Origin: Dillenia suffruticosa
Taxonomy: Eukaryota; Streptophyta; Magnoliopsida; Dilleniales; Dilleniaceae
Length of the DNA: 64,000 bases
NCBI GenBank assembly: GCA_033439265.1
Contig: JAVTVX010000005.1
Location: 1,250,001-1,314,000 of the forward strand
Reading direction: 5' to 3'
The notes below the pieces were generated by a model, which did no database searches, was not told where the DNA came from, and saw only the letters and a list, made by a program, of their open reading frames with translations. Below, piece by piece: positions 59,600 to 64,000 of this stretch (position 1 is the first letter of the stretch; each line of letters starts with the position of its first letter). The position numbers and the translations under genes were made by a program.

Positions 59600-62500
59600 T
59601 TAAAAATTGGAAATACTGATTCTTCTACGGAGACATATATAAGCAAAAACACGATACCCAATAGCCATAGCTAGCAGAACCCAAACTTCTTTCATGCCAC
59701 CTTGCAGGTTCACCATGTCAAACGAGGGCGAACTCTGAAGACTCCTGCATCCTCCACTGCTTTCACATTCATATAGTTCATCTCCGGAATACTGCACTTT
59801 AAGCAAAAGTCTAAAGCCATAGTACATAAATGACAAGTACTTCAACCATTGCATAAATTGTGGAATGTGCTGCACCAAATGAACACAATATGGTTAAGTC
59901 TCGGTGGTAGTTTCGAGTTGTAATCAATTACTGCACTTTCTCATAACATTACCTGCACATAATATCCTCCGGTGAGGAGAAACAACATTAGGATTAAGGA
60001 GGCGATCATCCCGGCACGTTTAATGCTCATCACTGCAGCTCCAAAGAGTTCTCCTGCACCCTATAAAGGAAGCTCAATATGATACACATTATTTTTTTTT
60101 CCAAATAATTGTTCATATATACAATTTTGTGAGATGTTTTACTTACTTGGCTGGTAATAGCAATCAATAGTATTACAAACAATGTGAGGAAGAAGCAAGA
60201 GACCGTTCTCTTGAAGCCAGCCATGAAGTACACAATGGACATGAAAAATGTTGGATAGAAAACATGAGCAACCATGTCACATAGAGTGCTACAAACATAG
60301 TACACACTCAATCTATACATGTCTGCTTTTCTTTCTTTGATCAAGTAAGCTTTCTCAAATGGAAACACATATACTGCTCCAAATATTGACGATGATGTCC
60401 AAAAAATGCAGATGTAGAACAATAATCCAATCTGCAGTGGAGGGTACAAGTCAATTTAATCAAAGAAAATGAAGATAAAAAGAAAATAAAAAGAAAAGTT
60501 TAGTGTTGAGAAATTTACTTGATCTCTTAGCTGGGCTTCATTTCCCATCTTGGATTTCCACCAAAGAAGGCCTAACAAGACTGCAACTCCAACTGCTTGA
60601 ACTAGTCTTACTTTGTCAAAATAATCTCTGCACCTCTCTCTGTATGTTCTTTTTGCCAAAATCATGAACTGTTCAAACCAAGAATTAGTCCAATCCTTCT
60701 TCACTTGTATTGCTAGTTGTAAATGCTCTTCTGTCCTTGTCGCTTGATTTGCCTCTTTTTCCTTCACTTCCAACTCATTCTTGTACTTTAGTTGCAAGTA
60801 CTGGCATATGAACAAGAGGCATACATACTCTTTTACATGATAAATAAATACTTAAAAACGAAGAATAAAATCATATATTCTTTAAATTTCGCTAAGATTC
60901 TGAAGGAGAATACTAGTGGTACCATCTATTTTATACTACTTTATTAACTAATAGTATGTTGTAGCAATAAGATTTAAAATGGAAAGGAGAAAACAAAGAG
61001 CAGAAAATTTTATTATTCTAGACCAAAAACTTATTTTTATTAAAAATTAATTTTGAAAATATATTGAAAGAGAGAAAATTGATTTTTATCACATTATTTC
61101 ATTTATATAATTCGTATCTTTATCACCACTTAGAGAGGAGTCAAAAATCTTTGCTGAAGTGATTTTTTTTTTGGCCTGACAAATTAAAATCATGGGAAAA
61201 AGTTGAATTTGGGATTGTAAATGGCAATTTTACATTAATTAATTTTATTTTGATTTGATATTAACAAGATAGCTATAATTAATTTTGGCTTCATTAATTA
61301 TTAAATCTCCTTGCTACATTATACCAGAAGTAAATCGGTAATGAAAATAGGCAGTACAATTATCAGTACCCTTTTTGGCAAATATTTTTACGAATAGAAA
61401 ATAATCTTACTCCTTTGTTAATAAAATTTTTTCTATTAGTAAAAGTAATAAAATGGTGAACTTATTCAGGTAAAAAGAGACATTAGAACTTGGTGACTTA
61501 CTTTGATTATAGCCTTCTCCGAATCGTTTGTGCCTTGAGCAGCATGTAAACTTTCAGGTATGCTGATGTCAGTCACTTGACCGGTTGCTAAATCAAGCAA
61601 AAATTCTGCAGGGTTCATGGCGATCTCTGGCATGAATCGCAAGGAGGAGAAGTACTCCATAGCCTCTCTAGCCTTGCCATAGTACACCGGGTTGCCATCG
61701 GATAAAAGTAAAAGTTTGTCAAACATGTGAAACATCCTGCTTGATGGTTGATGGATTGTTGTGATTATCGTCCGTCCTGCCTAAAAGTCACCTCGCACAA
61801 TCAGATCAATTTCATTGTATACTTAGGTGATTTATAAAACGAATTCGCTACTCTTCAAAGTAAAAATGACAGTGATATGTTTAGTCTGGATTTTGTGAAA
61901 TTCGTTTTATCCGAAGAAAATAGCATCTTCCTTGATGAAATGTTTAATTTGTACCTTAGCAACTCCTTGGAGAATTTGGAGAAGTTTACTAGCAGAGGTT
62001 GAATCAAGGCCTGAAGTTGGTTCATCTAGCAACAACAATGAGGGATCCACAAGAATTTCATAGCCTATGCTTGTTCTTTTTCTTTCACCTCCCGAAACAC
62101 CTTTAACAAACCCTCCTCCAACTCTTGTTTGACGACATCTAGACAACATACGTGAGATCATTTTTAGAGGAAATTGTCAACCATGACCGTGATAATAGGC
62201 TTTTGAATTGCATACAAACCTTTCAAGGCCTAGTTCCTTGATGATCACCTCCACTCTTGTGTATTTTTGTTGTCGACTCATGTTGCTTGGAAGTCTTAAA
62301 AACGCAGCAAAAACCAAGGTTTCTTCCACTGTCAATTGTGGGAACAGCACATCATCTTGTGTCACAAAACCAATCCTGCAGTACAAGTGATAATATTATG
62401 TTTTTTTTTTTTTTTCAACTCAGTTGATAATAATTGAAGATTTGGCGAACCTTCTTTTAAGAGCTTGATTATATTTGATGTCATTATAAGTTATGCTTCC

Positions 62501-63031
62501 CTTGACATTATCATGTAATCTTCCTCCTAGTATCTTTAGCAAAGTTGTTTTTCCGCTGCCAGAAGGACCCATCAAAGCAAGGATCTCGCCGGGGCCAATG
62601 CTTCCTGTGATTCCCTTGAGTATGTGTTTATACTTGTCTTGCTCCATGTTCAACTGTGTGGACACTTTTGACACCACTGCATTCATAGGATTGGAGGACC
62701 CTTTTCTATTTCTTACCTTAAATTCAACATCTTGGAACTACAATTTGTAAAAGGCAACAATATTCATTAGTTTACCTAGAAGTATCTTATGGCATCAAGA
62801 ACTAAAAGAGAAACACGGAGATACCTTGAGATATATTGGAAGAGGGCAATCTTTGGGTGTAGTAGTAGAGTCTTCCTCAATATCAATCTCGGAGTTTCTA
62901 TTTCTAAGGTATGCTTGAGACATGTACTCTATGTTGTGACCAAAACAATTGCTTCCTGCAATTTGCATTGATCCTAATGTTGGTGGGGATAATGACATAT
63001 CCTCAACCTCATCCTCTCTTGCAATCTCCAT
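59600..63031 (-). CDS. ABCG26 half-size ABC transporter
   Basis: Plasma-membrane ABC half transporter (WBC27), orthologous to Arabidopsis ABCG26, which exports polyketide sporopollenin precursors from the tapetum for pollen exine. Nine minus-strand exons: 62825-63031, 62451-62737, 62220-62375, 61955-62138, 61502-61780, 60519-60800, 60147-60431, 59953-60060 and 59600-59869, giving 685 residues, in phase throughout. The nucleotide-binding domain has Walker A GPSGSGKT at 126-133, the Q-loop TQDD, the signature VSGGERKR from residue 231 and Walker B LLLLDEP at 251-257. The H-loop [11 protein letters not shown] lies across an exon join. The C-terminal membrane domain starts near 400 and includes the [20 protein letters not shown] and [20 protein letters not shown] segments highly conserved in ABCG26. 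All motifs are intact. Expression is expected to be anther-specific; not shown by the sequence. Confidence 0.96.
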
Positions 63032-64000
63032 GGTCTTCTTTCTCTTTTGTTTGGGGGGGGGGGTTCTGTTCAACTGAATTTGAGATGTAAAAGGTCTAAC
63101 TTTTCTAGTGGGTGTTTATCTAGTTCTGTTATGTGGTAAATCAACTAGAAGAAACCAACAGCTTGCCTATATTTTAAAGGAGGGTGTTGTTTGGTTGGCA
63201 ACATGCTTTTAGTGCTCCGAAGTTTTGGTGTATTGACTCTGTTTGCAAGCCTCAAATACCTTCGAAACCATCTCTACTTGCAAAGACATGCCAAGTCCAT
63301 GAACAAGAAGCTTGGTTGCTTGGCCTTTCTTCCTATTTGGGAAGAAAATAGAAAGTCTCTCAATAGTCCAAATCCAATATTTTTTTTAAAATTATTATTG
63401 CGGTCAACTAATTATGAAGTTTATTCAATAATATCAATTAAAAATTATTCCTAAAATATAATAGGACAATATCAAAACCAAGATTATGAATTAATGACTC
63501 TTCTAAATAAATCCACAAAAAAGTGATTAATCTCCACTTATAGGAATTTTAAGCTTGTCAATTGAGTTATAACTCATTGACTTCTTAACTTCTATTGTCT
63601 TGCGCTTACTTTATGTGACGGGCTTGTTGCGAAGGGCCTAGCCCTCCCACAAGCCTTAGCTTCCCCTTAATAAAAAGTGAATGGTTCGCTATATATTCAT
63701 CGCACGGCTGCTCGCTATGTATTCATCGCACGGCTGCATACAAGCCTTAGCATAGCTTATACAACATATGATTAACTCATTTTTCAATAATTAAATCGAT
63801 CAAAATTTATCATTTTATTAAAAATCTCAATCCAAATATATTATATACATAAAACTAAATTCAAATTAAAATCTGTAAAAATATTTTGATAACTCGGGTA
63901 AGTACACTTGACTCTTGGTATCGAAAACCCTCGTCTAAGTCGGATTGGGCGTTGGTCCTCCAAAATTTTCAAAAAGTTTTAACATCTACACCAAAAATTA
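63032..64000. other. ABCG26 upstream region
   Basis: Leader and promoter DNA of ABCG26. A run of 11 G (63,053-63,063) puts an 11-C tract in the leader about 22 bases before the start codon. A TTTAAAATATAGG sequence near 63,167-63,179 could serve as TATA element. A 26-bp tandem duplication is at 63686-63737. No gene was supported to the window end. Confidence 0.5.
63686..63737. repeat. Two-copy 26-bp tandem repeat
   Basis: TCGCTATATATTCATCGCAC followed by GGCTGC at 63686-63711 is repeated at 63712-63737 with one difference (A to G). Located about 660 bp upstream of ABCG26. Confidence 0.9.

Noticed and set aside
1-64000. LTR retrotransposon, virus-like, CRISPR or rRNA elements
   Set aside because: No long terminal repeats, capsid or envelope-like frames, spaced repeats or ribosomal sequences were recognised by eye.

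Overview
This is a window of plant nuclear DNA, most likely from a woody eudicot. The evidence is AT-rich intergenic DNA, many short exons with GT-AG introns, and plant-only families: a CBL calcium sensor, HIPP, chloroplast-targeted FKBP, half-size ABCG transporter and group A bZIP. Nothing prokaryotic or organellar was seen. The species cannot be named from the sequence.

Left part (1-16 kb). The first 5.9 kb is gene-poor and holds a decayed class III peroxidase fragment (about 4.13-4.41 kb, minus). A three-exon HIPP metallochaperone-like gene follows (5919-8151, minus), with an unusual GC-AG intron. An eight-exon thylakoid FKBP18-like gene (9205-13764, minus) is complete except for one in-frame TAA near its 3' end.

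Middle part (16-44.7 kb). A three-exon cytosolic HSP90 gene (16169-19322, plus) has a near-consensus heat shock element next to its TATA box. A 5'-truncated RTE-type LINE lies behind it. An eight-exon CBL2/3-type calcineurin B-like gene (21870-29266, minus) has introns rich in repeats and palindromes. About 5 kb of AT-rich intergenic DNA with GA repeats and a MITE-like element precedes a ten-exon gene for a two-WW-domain FNBP4-like protein (35627-43262, plus). That gene converges on a small two-exon serine-rich-type gene (43811-44709, minus).

Right part (45-64 kb). A nearly full-length RTE LINE (45912-49871, minus) is bounded by a 17-bp target site duplication. It is followed by a short divergent group A-like bZIP gene (50789-51626, plus), a tandem pair of TIR elements carrying telomere-like motifs (52.07-52.75 kb), a membrane RING-H2 E3 ligase gene (53612-54945, minus), an unidentified 111-codon ORF, and a complete nine-exon ABCG26 orthologue (59600-63031, minus).

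The genes do not form an operon-like unit. Signalling (CBL, bZIP), proteostasis (HSP90, FKBP, RING E3) and pollen-wall export (ABCG26) are independent. The combination ABCG26, WW-domain gene and serine-rich gene resembles a small block of Arabidopsis chromosome 3, so the right half probably preserves ancestral gene order. No CRISPR, tRNA, rRNA, LTR element or virus-like element could be supported. I found no clear new multi-gene system. The most notable items are the FKBP18 stop codon, the LINE with its target duplication, the telomere-motif TIR tandem and the HSP90 promoter arrangement. Exon coordinates were derived by hand from splice signals, reading phase and family resemblance.
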